Assembly (NCBI GenBank): GCA_002110485.1
Contig: MOWL01000069.1
Span: 558,001 to 622,000, forward strand
Direction: 5' to 3'
DNA length: 64,000 nucleotides
DNA from: Emergomyces orientalis
Lineage: Eukaryota; Ascomycota; Eurotiomycetes; Onygenales; Ajellomycetaceae
Positions 11,924 through 23,300 of the stretch are shown piece by piece. The position numbers and the translations under genes were made by a program. Position 1 is the stretch's first letter. Each line of letters opens with the position of its first letter. The notes beneath the pieces were generated by a model. It made no database searches, was not told the origin of the DNA, and worked only from the letters and a program-made list of their open reading frames with translations.

Positions 11924-13012
11924 ATGGAGAAGATACATGCTCGGGCTGTTGAAGCTCTTGAACCTTTCATTCACCTGGCAAAGACATCATCAAATTCCCC
12001 GCGCTACATAACCTGCATCATCACCAATGCAACCTCCTCCCCCAACACATTCATATTCGCAGAACTCCTTGAAGTTCCAGCTATCCAATCATTACGCTCA
12101 TCAGATACCCCGGCTGAATACCGCAATTATCTCACGCTTCTAGAGATATTCGCCTGGGGAACATGGGAGGAATATCAATGTAAATAACACTCTGGAATCG
12201 TAACCCAGATAGAACATTGCATTTTGATACTAATGAAAAATCAATTAGCCACCCCAAATCTCCCCCAACTAAGCGACAAACAAGCTGAAAAGCTTCGCCT
12301 CCTCTCCCTCCTCACGCTCTCCACATCCCATAACCCACTCACCTACACCATTGCCATGCAATCCCTTTCCCTCCCCAACCACGCTGCCCTAGAATCCCTC
12401 ATTACAAAGGCTATCTACTCCTCCCTAATAACCGCCCGAATCTCTCCAGCTACAAACCCCCCATTCATCCATGTAACATCAACAGCACCCCTCCGCGACG
12501 TGCGCCCCCAGACAATCTCCACCATGATATCCATATTGACAGAATGGCAAGGGCGATGCAGGGATGTAGTAGGAGGCATAGAAGCAGAGATTGAGAAGAT
12601 AAAATCCGATGCTGAGAAACGGAGAGCGAGGGAGAAGGATCGGGCTACTCGCGTTGAGCGCAGCGTTTCTGGTTGGGATGGCGGTGATGGGGATGATGAG
12701 GGGCCATCAGGGGCAGGCGCAGGTGCAGGAGGAGCAGGCGCAGGCTCGGGTTCCGGTGCAGGTTCGAAACATTCGTTGCCATTCTCAGGTGGTGGCCGCG
12801 GCCCCAGTCTTCGCTCGCATTTTTCTGGAATGGCAGGTGGTGGTGCTAGTGGGAATAAACGCGAGCTGAACGATTATGGTGATGAGAGTAGGTATCAGGG
12901 TTATGGACGTATGGATGTGGATGGGTCGGGCATGGATGCTGATGAAGGGCTTGGTGGCATGGGCGAAGCTAAGCGTCATGCGAAACGCCTCTTGGCTTTG
13001 GGGAGCCGATAG
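11924..13012 (+). CDS. CSN7: COP9 signalosome subunit 7 (PCI domain)
   Basis: Exons 11924-12179 and 12249-13012 encode 339 residues. The 69-nt intron (GTAAAT...TTAG, branch TACTAAT) restores frame. Residues about 1-175 match the PCI-domain organisation of signalosome subunit 7: an N-terminal helical part (ALEPFIHLAKTSSN, LLEIFAWGTWEEY), then KLRLLSLLTLS and the winged-helix part ending ARISPATNPPFIHVTSTAPLRDV. A helix (WQGRCRDVVGGIEAEIEKI) follows. The C-terminus is unusual: a Gly/Ala/Ser repeat (GAGAGAGGAGAGSGSG) and a Gly-rich, probably disordered tail ending in a basic helix (AKRHAKRLLALGS). CSN7 is a scaffold subunit of the complex that removes Nedd8 from cullins; in Aspergillus the complex controls development and secondary metabolism. 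Good upstream context: CCCATGG. Confidence 0.9.
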
Positions 13013-14291
13013 ATGGGCCTAATGTTTTGTCTTTCACGAGGTTTATCATATTTGTGGAAAGTTGCATTTTGCTTTAGATACCTCCTATCGAGGCGTGCGT
13101 TACGGTGCAGTGAAGGGGTTTAGAACCGTGGTCGATTTGATGCAGTACTCTACATACCATCTATGATTGGGGATTATGAATTTTATTCCCTGGCTTCGTG
13201 GGCTATTCGGGCAATGTGGTAAGACCCGTGGACGATACCACGAAACACACTATGTTTACCCTTTCCTGATCGGCTTGTAGGGGTAATGTAAAAACACACG
13301 GCAAGTGCATAATGGGTCACTACTTGTTTCCATTTTGTATGTCAAACGAGGGATAAGAAGGTCGTGCAGGTCTGCCTGCCTTGAATATCTTGACATTTTC
13401 CCGTGCTGCAACGTAAGCACTAGAATGGGTCGTCATGGAAAAAGGAGGGAATTGGGTCAAATGATAACGATAACACGCATGCGACGGATAAGAACGGGGC
13501 CAACTAATGCATACATTTGTTTGCTATCACGCCTCGCTTAAATCACTAAGAAAAGAATAACCATATCTGTCTCCATGCTAGATGGCCATTACATACATTA
13601 AAACTTCCACCGGGGATAGAATCACAAGAAAACAAGAAAGGAAAAGGAAAAAGGAAACAAGGTCAAACCTAAAACACAAAATCGAGGAACGGACGAGGAA
13701 CTAGAAAGAAGGAAAAAAAAAAAAAAGAAAAAAAAGAAAAACACATTCAAAATCATAAAATCGCAGTAGAAAATTCAAGAATTGCGGAACAGGTTGGGAA
13801 GGGAGATGGGAACAAATGATAATCCAAAATGGAACTGAAGCCCGTGCGGAACTCCGCTTTCCTAGCCAGCTGTGTGACGGTGATTTTGCAATTCTCAAAA
13901 TAGGACCAAGTAGGGTTTTCCCCCTTCTTTTTCCAGCATTGCGGCCTTTTGAAAATGCTAAATAATTGTAGATGGCATGTCGAGTTAAAAGCTAGCGATG
14001 CCATAATGAATATTTGGCTCCATCTGGTAACGGCTAGGGTATATGATCGGAGAACTCCCAAACGCCATTGCTGGTTCCAGAACAAATAAAAACTTTAGGG
14101 AAGTATATGAGATGAAGAACTGTTGCACGAGGTCGAATCCAGCAGTCCAATAAATGGGTAGACACCTTATTTTTGGTGTAGTGGCGTACAAAGAAAAAGG
14201 AGACAAGGACAGAGACGCTAGAAGGAGAAATGCTGTAACAAAGGAGAAGTGTGTAATACGGCCTACGGTAAACTTTCCTTGGCGACCCCTT
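13013..14291. other. Convergent intergenic region
   Basis: Lies between the 3' ends of CSN7 (+) and RAX1 (-). Around 13640-13745 there is a strongly A-rich low-complexity stretch on the + strand. Open frames on both strands are short, overlap each other and carry no recognisable domain; I see no gene. Confidence 0.65.
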
Positions 14292-15514
14292 CTAAAGCCG
14301 GGTTCCGGGCACAAAAATGAACAGGACACATAACGCGACTGCAACGAACGCTGCCAGCAAAAGAGAGACTGATGCACGTTTGATGAGCAAGGATCGAACA
14401 TATGGCTCGCGAATTCTTGCCCATGTGAAAAATGTGTATTCGCTGAACCCTGCCAGGGCAAATATTGGGTCAATCTTATACTGATATGACGAGAGGAAGT
14501 ACGCTGCGAAGACGAAGGGTAAAATCACCTGCGTAAAGCACGTGTCAGCACGCAAAGTTTATCCAACAAACATAGAGTAGAATTCAAGAAGAAATTGCTC
14601 ACCCAACATCGAGTAAGTTTTGGCTGGTCTGTGAGAACAACGTAAAATGCGGCCCAGAAACCTCCGCCGAAGCTTGCAAGCGCAAGAGCCAACCGCGCCA
14701 AGATGCTGGGTGGGACAAGGTTTCCCAAGGCCTTCGCCTGTAAATAGCCTGGAAACGCGTCACGCTCCATTGCCTGGAAGACATAATCTTTAGCTGTATC
14801 AAAAACCTCTGGGTCGTCTCTCCCCTCCCGCTCAATCATATGCACAATGTCTTCTACTATATTTTCGGGAAGAATGACTTCTCGCTCCGAGCCAGGGAGG
14901 AGATAGGTGTATAAAATCCGTTCCGCACTAGCGCGGATATCAGCTCGAGTGACGGTATGACCAGGAGAATTGGAAGTGTTGCCTGTCGTATGAGTGGGTT
15001 CTAAATTGCTAGGTCGAGGTGGCCGATCATTAGACTGAGTTCGGTGAGGTGATTGGTTTGAATCGGTACTGTGTATCGACTGCCCAGATGTATGGCCCTC
15101 AGATCGCAGGAAAGCGGACAGCCGTGTATCGCGATTCCGACGTTCTCCATTTCCGTAACCAGACGGTCCTGCCCCCGTATCATCACTTTCGAAAGCAGCA
15201 GAGGAACGCGGGCTACCAGACTTTTCCGCTTCTGGTGTGTCGAGAAGAACGGAGCGACGTAGTTCACGAACGTAATGGCGACATAGTGACATGTGTTGCG
15301 ACACATCTAGCCTAGTTGATTATGACCAAAATAAGCCCATCTGAACTCAATAAATATGGCGAAAAATATACTGAGAAACCCACCAAAAATCTAGATAATC
15401 AACAGAGCATTGCTGATCCCTCATGTAGATATAGAATGAAAAAAGGTCAACGGGAGCAAGAGTCCTGCGATTCAGAACCTCCATAAGGGTCGGTAGTCTG
15501 TTGCGGTGCTCCAT
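14292..15514 (-). CDS. RAX1: RAX1-like RGS-domain membrane protein
   Basis: Exons 15514-15384, 15311-14603 and 14528-14292 encode 358 residues. Intron 1 (GTGGGT, 72 nt) joined at the first of two tandem AGs gives YLDFWLDVSQHMSLCRHYVREL, the classic start of an RGS fold; intron 2 (GTGAGC, 74 nt) gives CW|VILPFVF. The RGS region spans about residues 10-215, interrupted by a Ser/Pro-rich insertion (about 65-130), and ends with EVFDTAKDYVFQAMERDAFPGYL. Three C-terminal membrane segments follow (ALALASFGGGFWAAFYVVL, ILPFVFAAYFLSSY, SLLLAAFVAVALCVLFIFV). This RGS-plus-three-helix plan is that of yeast Rax1 (bipolar bud-site marker) and Aspergillus Rax1 (growth and development). Start: first ATG in frame, since the frame above begins only at TTG. 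Confidence 0.87.
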
Positions 15515-16294
15515 TTCCGCCAAATTCAAGTGGAAGTGTGGCTATTCAGCGAGGGCGGGCTGGGGGTCGTAGAAAAATTATCTGGGTGCAAATTGCAACC
15601 TGGATCTGGAACAGGTAAATCAAGTCTATCCAACGCATATATTTGGTTCTCGATATTGTTCGGAAATTGTGTAAGTTAATCAATCGCTTTTGCGCAATAT
15701 ATTGGTATGAAAGAATTCGGACGAGCTCGAAATTGGCCTTAAGCTGAACCTCCCGCGGGAGTTCCCCTATTTCACAATGGCAGCTGGCAGTCTGGCAAAA
15801 GCTTTTGATCCTGGGAAATTTGCAAGAGAATAACTTATGGTTAGGTAAAGTGAATGTTTGCAAGGAAATGAGAACCCAAACACAGCAAAATTGACTGTGT
15901 GGGACGAGTGTTGTCGTCTCTGTTTATGCACGCATTTGTTGGATCCATGGATGTAGTTTGAATGAGGCTGCTTATGCCGGCCCGCAACAATGTTATTCCG
16001 CAGCGGCTGCGAAATTAAGGATATCAAGGCCCCTGGTTGGTCTTACGTTTTTGGGAGCTTGGCAACTGTTGGAATTTACCCAAACAAATCATTAACTATG
16101 CAGGTATGGCTAAGGTTTTATCTCGGATGTTATAAATTCATGAATGTGCTGCAATAATAATTAACCATAGGGTATCTATTGCAAGTTGCTAATTACGCAT
16201 GCTACAAATATAAACCAAGTGGAATAAAATGCCACGAAATATCAGGCCCAGGCAGATTCTCACGCTGCTAGCGATCGTAAAATTATGGCTGCTA
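15515..16294. other. Intergenic region between tandem minus-strand genes
   Basis: Separates the RAX1 start from the GCN5 stop (both minus strand). It should contain the RAX1 promoter and the GCN5 3' end. Open frames of 86-105 codons on the minus strand have no recognisable features. Confidence 0.6.
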
Positions 16295-17905
16295 TTAATC
16301 CGCCAGGTGCTAGTTCAATCATGGATTAGATGAGAGATTTTAAAACAGCACGTAACCTTTTTTTGGGGAATGCTAGTCAAAACTTACCGACCATTCAGGT
16401 ATATTTCTGATTTGTTGCCACATAAACTTCTCAAGTTTATTTGCGCTTTTCGCGTACGGGGTGTTCTCATTGTTGTACTTCCGGCAATTGTCAAAAATTA
16501 ATTTGGCGTCCTTGATAAACTCTTCCGGTGTTGGATACATATCTTTCTCGTGTTTTTCTTCCATTGTGGATAGATCCATGGGCTCTTTGATCACTTCGTA
16601 ATAGTCGGGTACTTCATCTCTGTTAACGGGCTGAGCAAATGGCCAGGCGGAAGTATGGTTTTGCATGTCATTGAGTAGGTGCAACAGTTGGTTATAGTTC
16701 GGACCATGGCGGGGTTGGCGGGCCAACTCATCCATATCCGGCGACCATCCAGATTCCTTGATTGCAGGTATGCTTAGAGGATCGATTTTAAAAGCACCGT
16801 TTTTCCATTCTTTGGGTGGCGCATGGACAATATGTGATTTGCTGAAAGCTCGGATTTTGGCATGGACGGCTTCCTTTTGTTTTAAAAGCATCCGTCCAGC
16901 TTCGAGATACCGGATTTTTGGGAGCATGGTACATTGCATAATTGTACCCCCTTCATAATCCTTGATGTAGCCCATCCAAACAGATTTTTCGAGTGTGATG
17001 TCTTTCGTAAATCCCTGTTTCTTGAAATATCCAAGAGCATAATTATCGGCGTACGTAAGGAAATGGGTGACGTCTGAAGTAGCTTTCACGTAGTCCTATG
17101 CACTCTAATCAATGTTTGCACTGGGGTTACTAATTGGAGAACGAGTATGCGCACCTTTAAATGGGACATTAAATGGGCTCCGTATCCCTTCACCTGTTGG
17201 TCGGAAGATATGGCGCAAAAGACAATCTCTGCGAACTTTCTTCCTTTAAAAGGTCGATATGTTATTCCCCTACTTCCGGTTAGTATTGGCTACAGCTGAC
17301 AGGGGTTTATCAAGAGAGGCATACCCGACCACTTCTAATGGGTGTTTCACAATGGCGATCGATAAATGAGCCCTATCATAAACCAGTCTGGCGATATAAT
17401 CTTTCGGCATCTTGGGCAGCTGCTTCTGGAATATGCACTTGAGACCAGTGAGGATGATAAAGCTATCCCGCTCGCCATCATTGTTAACAACCCGAAATTC
17501 AATTTCTCCAGTACGTTCCTCTATAACCGCAGGCTGTATCGCATCTTCATTAACACCAGTTTATAGACCTGATAAGGGGGCCAAAGGGAGACAAAAAAGG
17601 ACCTACTTTTTCTGGATAAGGCACAAGTTTGAGAACCTGCTCGTCATCCTCCTGAAGCACGCCATTAGTTATCAGCATAACACTCAATTATCTTCAAGGG
17701 ATCACAGGGAATCAAACCTGTTCTTCTTTATTAGGAGACTCCGTTCTCGCCTTCTTGGTCCGGTGAGAGGGATCGTGCGCAGGTGACCACTCCTCAGAAG
17801 CCTTACGCTTGCCATCTATTAAGACACTTGTTAGGCCAACTTCATGCAGCGAGATGTGTCTAACATGTTAACAAGCAACTCACGATCAAGACCCATTGGT
17901 ACCAT
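16295..17905 (-). CDS. GCN5: Histone acetyltransferase GCN5 (SAGA/ADA catalytic subunit)
   Basis: Seven exons on the minus strand: 17905-17884, 17815-17718, 17651-17607, 17533-17325, 17269-17155, 17095-16388 and 16309-16295, giving 403 residues. All six introns (55-78 nt) have GT...AG ends and consistent phases. The acetyltransferase fold covers about residues 58-225 (RVVNNDGERDSF, IVKHPLEVVGGITYRP, catalytic-Glu segment RKFAEIVFCAI, acetyl-CoA loop QQVKGYGAHLM, TYADNYALGYFKKQGF). A bromodomain spans about 298-397 (WPFAQPVNRDEVPDYYEVI, acetyl-lysine Asn in NCRKYNNENTPY). The last exon is 15 nt and encodes only HLAD-stop, completing EWSHLAD, close to the EYSHLID end of yeast Gcn5. The N-terminus is short and basic; the ATG at 17905 is the first in its frame after a stop, but an extra 5' exon is possible. 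Confidence 0.93.
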
Positions 17906-18253
17906 GCTTCCCGAGGGTATCCTTTTTAATGATTCCCGCTAACAAATCTGGTTGATACAACTTGCACCTCCTCCATATCGCCGCAAGAGATGTCGTCATG
18001 CTAGTAGAGTCCTGTGACTTCGCGTCGCTCCATAATGTGGGTAGTGTCGGATACATGTTTATCCGACAATCGCGCGAGGTGTCCATTACCTCGCTCCAGA
18101 ATAGGAATATATCCAACTCTTACTTTTTTGTGCCTTTAAACAGAATTCCTCACTTCTGATTTCTCGCGGATTGGCAGTCAGACTGTGACGAAGTTTTCGT
18201 GCGTTCAAAATATTCTCGCTTCACTTTGCGTACAGCCTAGTTCGATTGCACCA
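17906..18253. promoter_or_regulatory. Divergent promoter of GCN5 and OST5
   Basis: A 348-bp gap between the predicted starts of GCN5 (-) and OST5 (+). It must hold both promoters unless the GCN5 start lies further upstream. It contains TATCC/GATA-type motifs near 18050-18110, but I cannot single out a factor site. Confidence 0.5.
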
Positions 18254-18657
18254 ATGTCTCTGAACGAGATCTGGGATTCTGCTGGTGGAAGCCCATTCAA
18301 TCCATTAGTCTCGAAGAATAGTCAATTCTTCGTTGCGTTCACCCTTCTAGTGATCAGTAAGCCAATCCGGTGGACCTAATATGTTACAGTTTACTAACTA
18401 TTTACATTAGCTGTCGTCCTTGTTGGTTTCTTCGGGCTTAGTGAGTAGTTGTCAACAAGTATTTCCGAAATGCATGCTAATTATTTCGATTTTAAGACCG
18501 GTCCTTTCTCAGCCTCCCATTATTTGGAGTGCCAGCTTCGTTGGCATTTGGGTAAGCATTCTTGACGTTTTTATATATCTCATATTGTGTTGCAAATCTA
18601 ATTAATAGTAGATTTGGTGCTGTTTTTATGATTTGTGCAGTGGGGGTATACGTTTGA
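18254..18657 (+). CDS. OST5: Oligosaccharyltransferase subunit OST5 (TMEM258 family)
   Basis: A 77-residue protein split over four exons: 18254-18356, 18411-18440, 18497-18551 and 18612-18657. Intron sizes are 54, 56 and 60 nt; the first has a perfect TTACTAAC branch site. The assembled sequence begins MSLNEIWDSAGGSPFNPLV, has two membrane helices (FVAFTLLVISTVVLVGFFGL and LFGVPASLAFGFGAVFMICA) and ends AVGVYV. Yeast Ost5 is also tiny with two helices and ends FGVYV. It is an accessory subunit of the ER complex that transfers the glycan to Asn. The final intron ends in TAGTAG; using the second AG keeps the conserved AFGFGAV run, the first would insert one Arg. The start sits in CACCAATG. None of the exons stands out alone, so this gene is easy to miss. 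Confidence 0.88.
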
Positions 18658-18838
18658 GTTGAACGACGGCTATCAAAACTTATCATCACAATTTGCTATA
18701 TTTACGAACTTCCCTTGACTATGTACAACAAATCGGAGTTGCGGGGGGGCTTTTATTTCTAGATACCATTTGATATCACGCGAACTAGCCACAGCCCAAA
18801 CTTTTCTTCTAAATACTTTTTTTCAGCCTGTAATCGCC

Positions 18839-20014
18839 ATGGAGCAGCCCGAAGGTCCGATATTCTCGGCTGTCTCTAGCTCTGTTCACCAGTTATACAT
18901 TCTCTTGCGGTGCATTGGATTCTCTCTGAAAGCTTCGGTCCAAATAACTTCGCAAGGTATACGTTTCTCTGCTGAAGATGGGCGAGTAATGCAAGGCGTC
19001 GCATTTCTTGACAAAAAACTTTTCACCAATTACATATTCAACCCACCCTCGGAATCCGACAATCCTATAAATGCAGATGAGGGAGAAGATGAAGATAACT
19101 CTGAAAACTCTGTCTCACCCCTATTTTTGATTTCTCTTTCCGCTTTGATCGAGACACTCCAGATCTTGGGCCTCAATGATGCCCCACCATACTCTAATTC
19201 TACAACAAACCCGGCCACTGCAATAGCTCTGAACGCATTTTCAGGACCAGCGTTACTTCTAAACCGAACCTGCACAATCAGTTACATTAAACAAGGATCA
19301 CCACTTACTATCACTCTAGCAGAGGCTGGCGTGACTACCACCTGCGAATTGACTACTTACGAGCCGGACGACATTGATTTGGATTCCTCAGCGGGAGATC
19401 GAGATATCCCCTTGCAACGCGATGCCATTGTTTTCAAGTCCATTATGCGCTCAATGTGGCTCCATAATGCCATCATGGAACTGTACTCCACGAACCCAGC
19501 AGTATTGTCATTTAGCGTGTCCGCGACCAAAGCACCATATTTTGCCCTTTCTGCCTCCGGCGGCCCATTCAGCGAATCCATTGTTGAGTTCTCAATCGAT
19601 AAAGACCCCGCTGCAGCTGCTGCGAACGAACCTGCTTACAAGACGCTTAGGGGCGATGAGACGAGCGTTTCTTCAAGGCGTGGGAAACTTGCCCCTACTG
19701 TCACTGAAACCTTCCTTGTTCATTCACCGTCCAGATCAAGGGTCCGTCAAAGTTATAGATTTGCCCTTATCCACAAAGCGCTGCGTGCCATGGCGGCGTC
19801 GAGCAAAGTTAGTATTCGCATTGACAGGCAAGGCGTTTTGAGTTTACAGTTCATGATAGATTTCGGAGATGGTGATGGCGGAGATAGTAGAGGTGGAGCT
19901 CAGCAGCCTGTGGCAAGTAAGAAGATAGAAAACGCTGGTTTTGTGGATTTTCGATTTGTACCATTGGTCGACGACCATAATAAGGGTGAAGATGATGGTG
20001 CGGGTAGTGATTGA
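18839..20014 (+). CDS. rad1: Checkpoint clamp subunit Rad1 (9-1-1 complex)
   Basis: Single exon of 391 residues, starting at the first ATG of the frame (GCCATGGAG). The N-terminus, FSAVSSSVHQLYILLRCIGFSLKASV...GIRFSAEDGRVMQGVAFLDKKLF, is the PCNA-like first domain of the Rad1/Rec1 family; the second PCNA-like half contains LALSASGGPFSESIVEFSI-type strands. Acidic Asp/Glu/Gly-rich insertions (about residues 77-92) and the C-terminal GDGDGGDSRGG segment make it longer than animal Rad1 (about 280 residues). With Rad9 and Hus1 it forms the DNA-damage clamp that activates ATR/Mec1. The name follows S. pombe/human usage; the S. cerevisiae counterpart is RAD17, not the nuclease Rad1. It begins 181 bp after OST5 on the same strand and runs tail-to-tail towards RAD50. 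Confidence 0.88.
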   Translation: MEQPEGPIFSAVSSSVHQLYILLRCIGFSLKASVQITSQGIRFSAEDGRVMQGVAFLDKKLFTNYIFNPPSESDNPINADEGEDEDNSENSVSPLFLISLSALIETLQILGLNDAPPYSNSTTNPATAIALNAFSGPALLLNRTCTISYIKQGSPLTITLAEAGVTTTCELTTYEPDDIDLDSSAGDRDIPLQRDAIVFKSIMRSMWLHNAIMELYSTNPAVLSFSVSATKAPYFALSASGGPFSESIVEFSIDKDPAAAAANEPAYKTLRGDETSVSSRRGKLAPTVTETFLVHSPSRSRVRQSYRFALIHKALRAMAASSKVSIRIDRQGVLSLQFMIDFGDGDGGDSRGGAQQPVASKKIENAGFVDFRFVPLVDDHNKGEDDGAGSD

Positions 20015-20351
20015 GGCGTAAATGTATTGTTTTACGTTGATATTCTTTTTTACGCACGGGATTTTCGCTTGTTGAGGCATGTATTTGTGAGGAATTCATA
20101 TTTTACTTCCTTAATGGACGAGGAATCATATTTCTCCTACACCTAGCAAACATTATTCATAAAGCACTGTGATGTGACTTTAAAGCAAAGTTTCTCTCTG
20201 ATTTATTGAATCGCAAACTTCAATGTCGCCATGGTAAAGAGCATCGTCTCAAATTCAACCAGCATATGACTATACTGTAGGAACAGACCGAATCAAAACC
20301 AGCAAACCTTGTTAATAATATAAACTGAACGAAAATATCATTGTCCCAACG
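20015..20351. other. Short convergent intergenic region (rad1/RAD50)
   Basis: Only 337 bp lie between the stop codons of rad1 (+) and RAD50 (-), so their 3' untranslated regions probably overlap. No other feature is visible. Confidence 0.7.
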
Positions 20352-23300
20352 TTACATGACCTGTTTATATCGTATTAGCAGTTGAACGAAACACTTTTGT
20401 TTGGGGTGGGGCTCCCAGGAGAAAATACTTACGGCTGCAATAGATTGTCTCTCAATAATAGACTTCTGCCTCTCATTCCTTGAAACGCGATAGTAATAAT
20501 CGCTAAAGTCGCCGCACTGCATATGTCGCAAGAACTCCTCATCGTGGGTAATGACGATGAGTTGAAAATTCGACTGCTGCTGGCGTGATTTGATAATATC
20601 GTGCAACGACTCGGCAAGGGAGCGAATATTATCCCTGTCAAGGTTCGTCGTCGGTTCGTCAAGCGCGATCAGTCCGCAGTTGACACCGAAGCATTCTGCA
20701 AGTGCTAGACGGATGATGATGCTAGCAAGGACTTTTTGGCCAGCACTGCAGCGGCCACGCATGTCCATCTCCGCATCCTGTTTGACCATGCATACGCGAT
20801 AGTTGTAGGATCGGTTTCCCTTAGCGTTTTCGTTGTCGGAACGGATTAAGATAGTGTCGACATCTGTTCCCCTATACGTCTTTTGCCAGAGCTCTTCGAT
20901 GATACGGTTAATCTCCTCCATTTTTAAACTATGATACTTCATGATAGCTTTGTCAAGAGCGCTGCCATAACGACCGAGATCATCGACGGCTGCTTTCGTC
21001 GTTTCGACCTTGATATGGGCTTCTTTGAATTTAACTGCGGCGTCTTTATAGTCCGTATTCCAATCCGCTAGTAGCTGCATGAGTTGATCATCCTTTGACT
21101 TCATTTCTCCCATCTTGCTCGCCTGCCTCGCTGACAGGGCGTTATGTTCTCGCGTTCGTCGCTCTGATTCCTCCCGAAAGCGGCCGCGGTCCACCTCCGC
21201 ATTCTGAGCGGCCAATTCTTCAATGGTCGCGTTCACGTCTTCGAGCGCCGCTGTTTCCCGCCGGTATCGAAGATTATCAGCGTACTGTCGCTTTGTACTT
21301 TCACTGTCCTTGAGTCTGGTTGAAATCGCATTGATGTCCTTGGTTATTGACCCTTGCTCTTGCTCAAAGTTCACAATCTCCGTTTCTATGCTGCGTACTT
21401 CGTTTTCGCACTTGGTCAGCTGTGCTGGGCCGCCTCGTTCATTGTACGACGTGATCTCTTCATTCGCCAGGTCAAGTTGATGCAAACTGTCAGACAGCTG
21501 GGACGCTTCTTGTTGTAACTCCCTTTCTCTGGCTTCAGCCCGAGAACTAATGTCGTCATACCTAGCTTGTGCTTTCGAAACTTCAGGAACAAGGCTCTCA
21601 ATATCCTGGTCCGCCTTTTCAATGCTTTCTCGTTGTTTAGCATTTAGGTTACGGTATTCGTCGACACGGGCAGCAAGGCTTGCTTTTTTCTCTAGTTGGT
21701 AATTGGCATTGTCCAGGTTACTTCTCACATCTCGAAGTTTTAACTCAAGGGTGGTAATCTCGGTTCGCGACTGATCCTTGTCGCTATTTAATTTCGATAT
21801 TACTTTTTGAAGCTCGCGAGACTTTTCCCCAGTCGCGGAAATCTGTTCCTGGATGTCTTCTAATGTCCGAGAGCCGCTGGCATCTTGTTGGTTCGCTGAA
21901 AGGTCCTGGATTTGCGATCGAAGGGTTGTGATTTCACTATCATACTTTGAAATCGTCGCAACTGTTTTCGATAATGATTCAACATTCTTTTTTGACTCCA
22001 CGCGTTCGCTAACGATCTTGTCATGGTCCTCGATCTGAGATAGTAAATTCTCTCGTTGAGACTCAAGTTGACATTCCTCCTTTTCAAGTGCTGGAATTTC
22101 AGTGCTAGAGAGACGAACCCAAGTGTCATAGAAAGTAGAAACGCTTTGAGCGGCCTCTAGGTCTTCCTCCAGCTGCTGCATGCTTTCATCGACAGCATCT
22201 TGTGTAGCTCTTTTAACTAGAGCATCAAGTTTATTCAGGAATACTTGGAATTCGCCCTCGGTTTTGAAAGGTCTGGAGCACATTCGGCAGACCTTCTTTT
22301 GCCTAGCTGCGTCCATGCACTTGCTGAGGTATTCTCCCAACCCGGCATACTGGTCAGCATCCTTCTTAGCCATGTCAAGCTGTACTTGACGTTGTTTGAG
22401 TATATCGGGATACTCTGCAGGTTCGTCGTCGACGGCATCTCGTATTTTCTGAACGCATTGCTTCAGTTCATTTCGTCGCTGTTGGAGATCCTTTCTGGTC
22501 GTCTTTAGCTTGAACTCGGCATGTTCTAGTTCCCTGCTAACACCATCTCTATCACGTTCAACACGAGTCAAAGCATTGGTGGTTTTCTGCAAGGCTGTAT
22601 GATATTCGTGGTCAAGTGTAGAGGGACTCCACTCCTGCGTCAAAAATTTCTTGATCCTGTCACTATGCGCGCCTTTCATGGTCTCGAGACTGCGTTCACG
22701 ATCCTTAAGCTCCTTTTTGAGGTGGTCTAATCGGGCAAGGTCACCGGCTCTTTTGGTCCCTTCAATCAGCTCTGCATTTAACTTCGAGCTCTCATCCTCC
22801 AATAATCTAATTTCTGCGGTTTTTCTCTGGATCGTGTTATCCCACGATGCGGCCTTCGCCTTCTCCTTAGCTTCATTTAGGGAACGTTCCGTTTCTTCAA
22901 TTCTTGACTCCAAAACAGCTTTACTACCCTCATCTATGTCGATTTCGTTTAGACGTTTCTGGTGTGAATCTGCTTCGATATCATTGGACGATATCTGCTT
23001 TCTTGCAGCGTTTTTCACTTCCTGTAGGGCCGATCTCCGTTGACTGAGTTGGTTTAGAAGGTTCTGTGCTTCACGCAGCTCCATCTGGGCATCCCGTCGG
23101 GTACTTTCTAAAGCTTGGTTTTGATCTTTCGAGAGCTTTCGAATTCGCTGCGTGAAATCGTTGACTTGCATGTCGTCGAGGTCATCGTCAAACCCACGAA
23201 TGTTGTTCTGTCTGGCAATTTCTTTGATCATTTTCTCGCGTCTTCTAAGCTGTCGTTCGAACTGGGCTTTGTCGTTTTCATGTTTGCCGTATTCAGCTTG

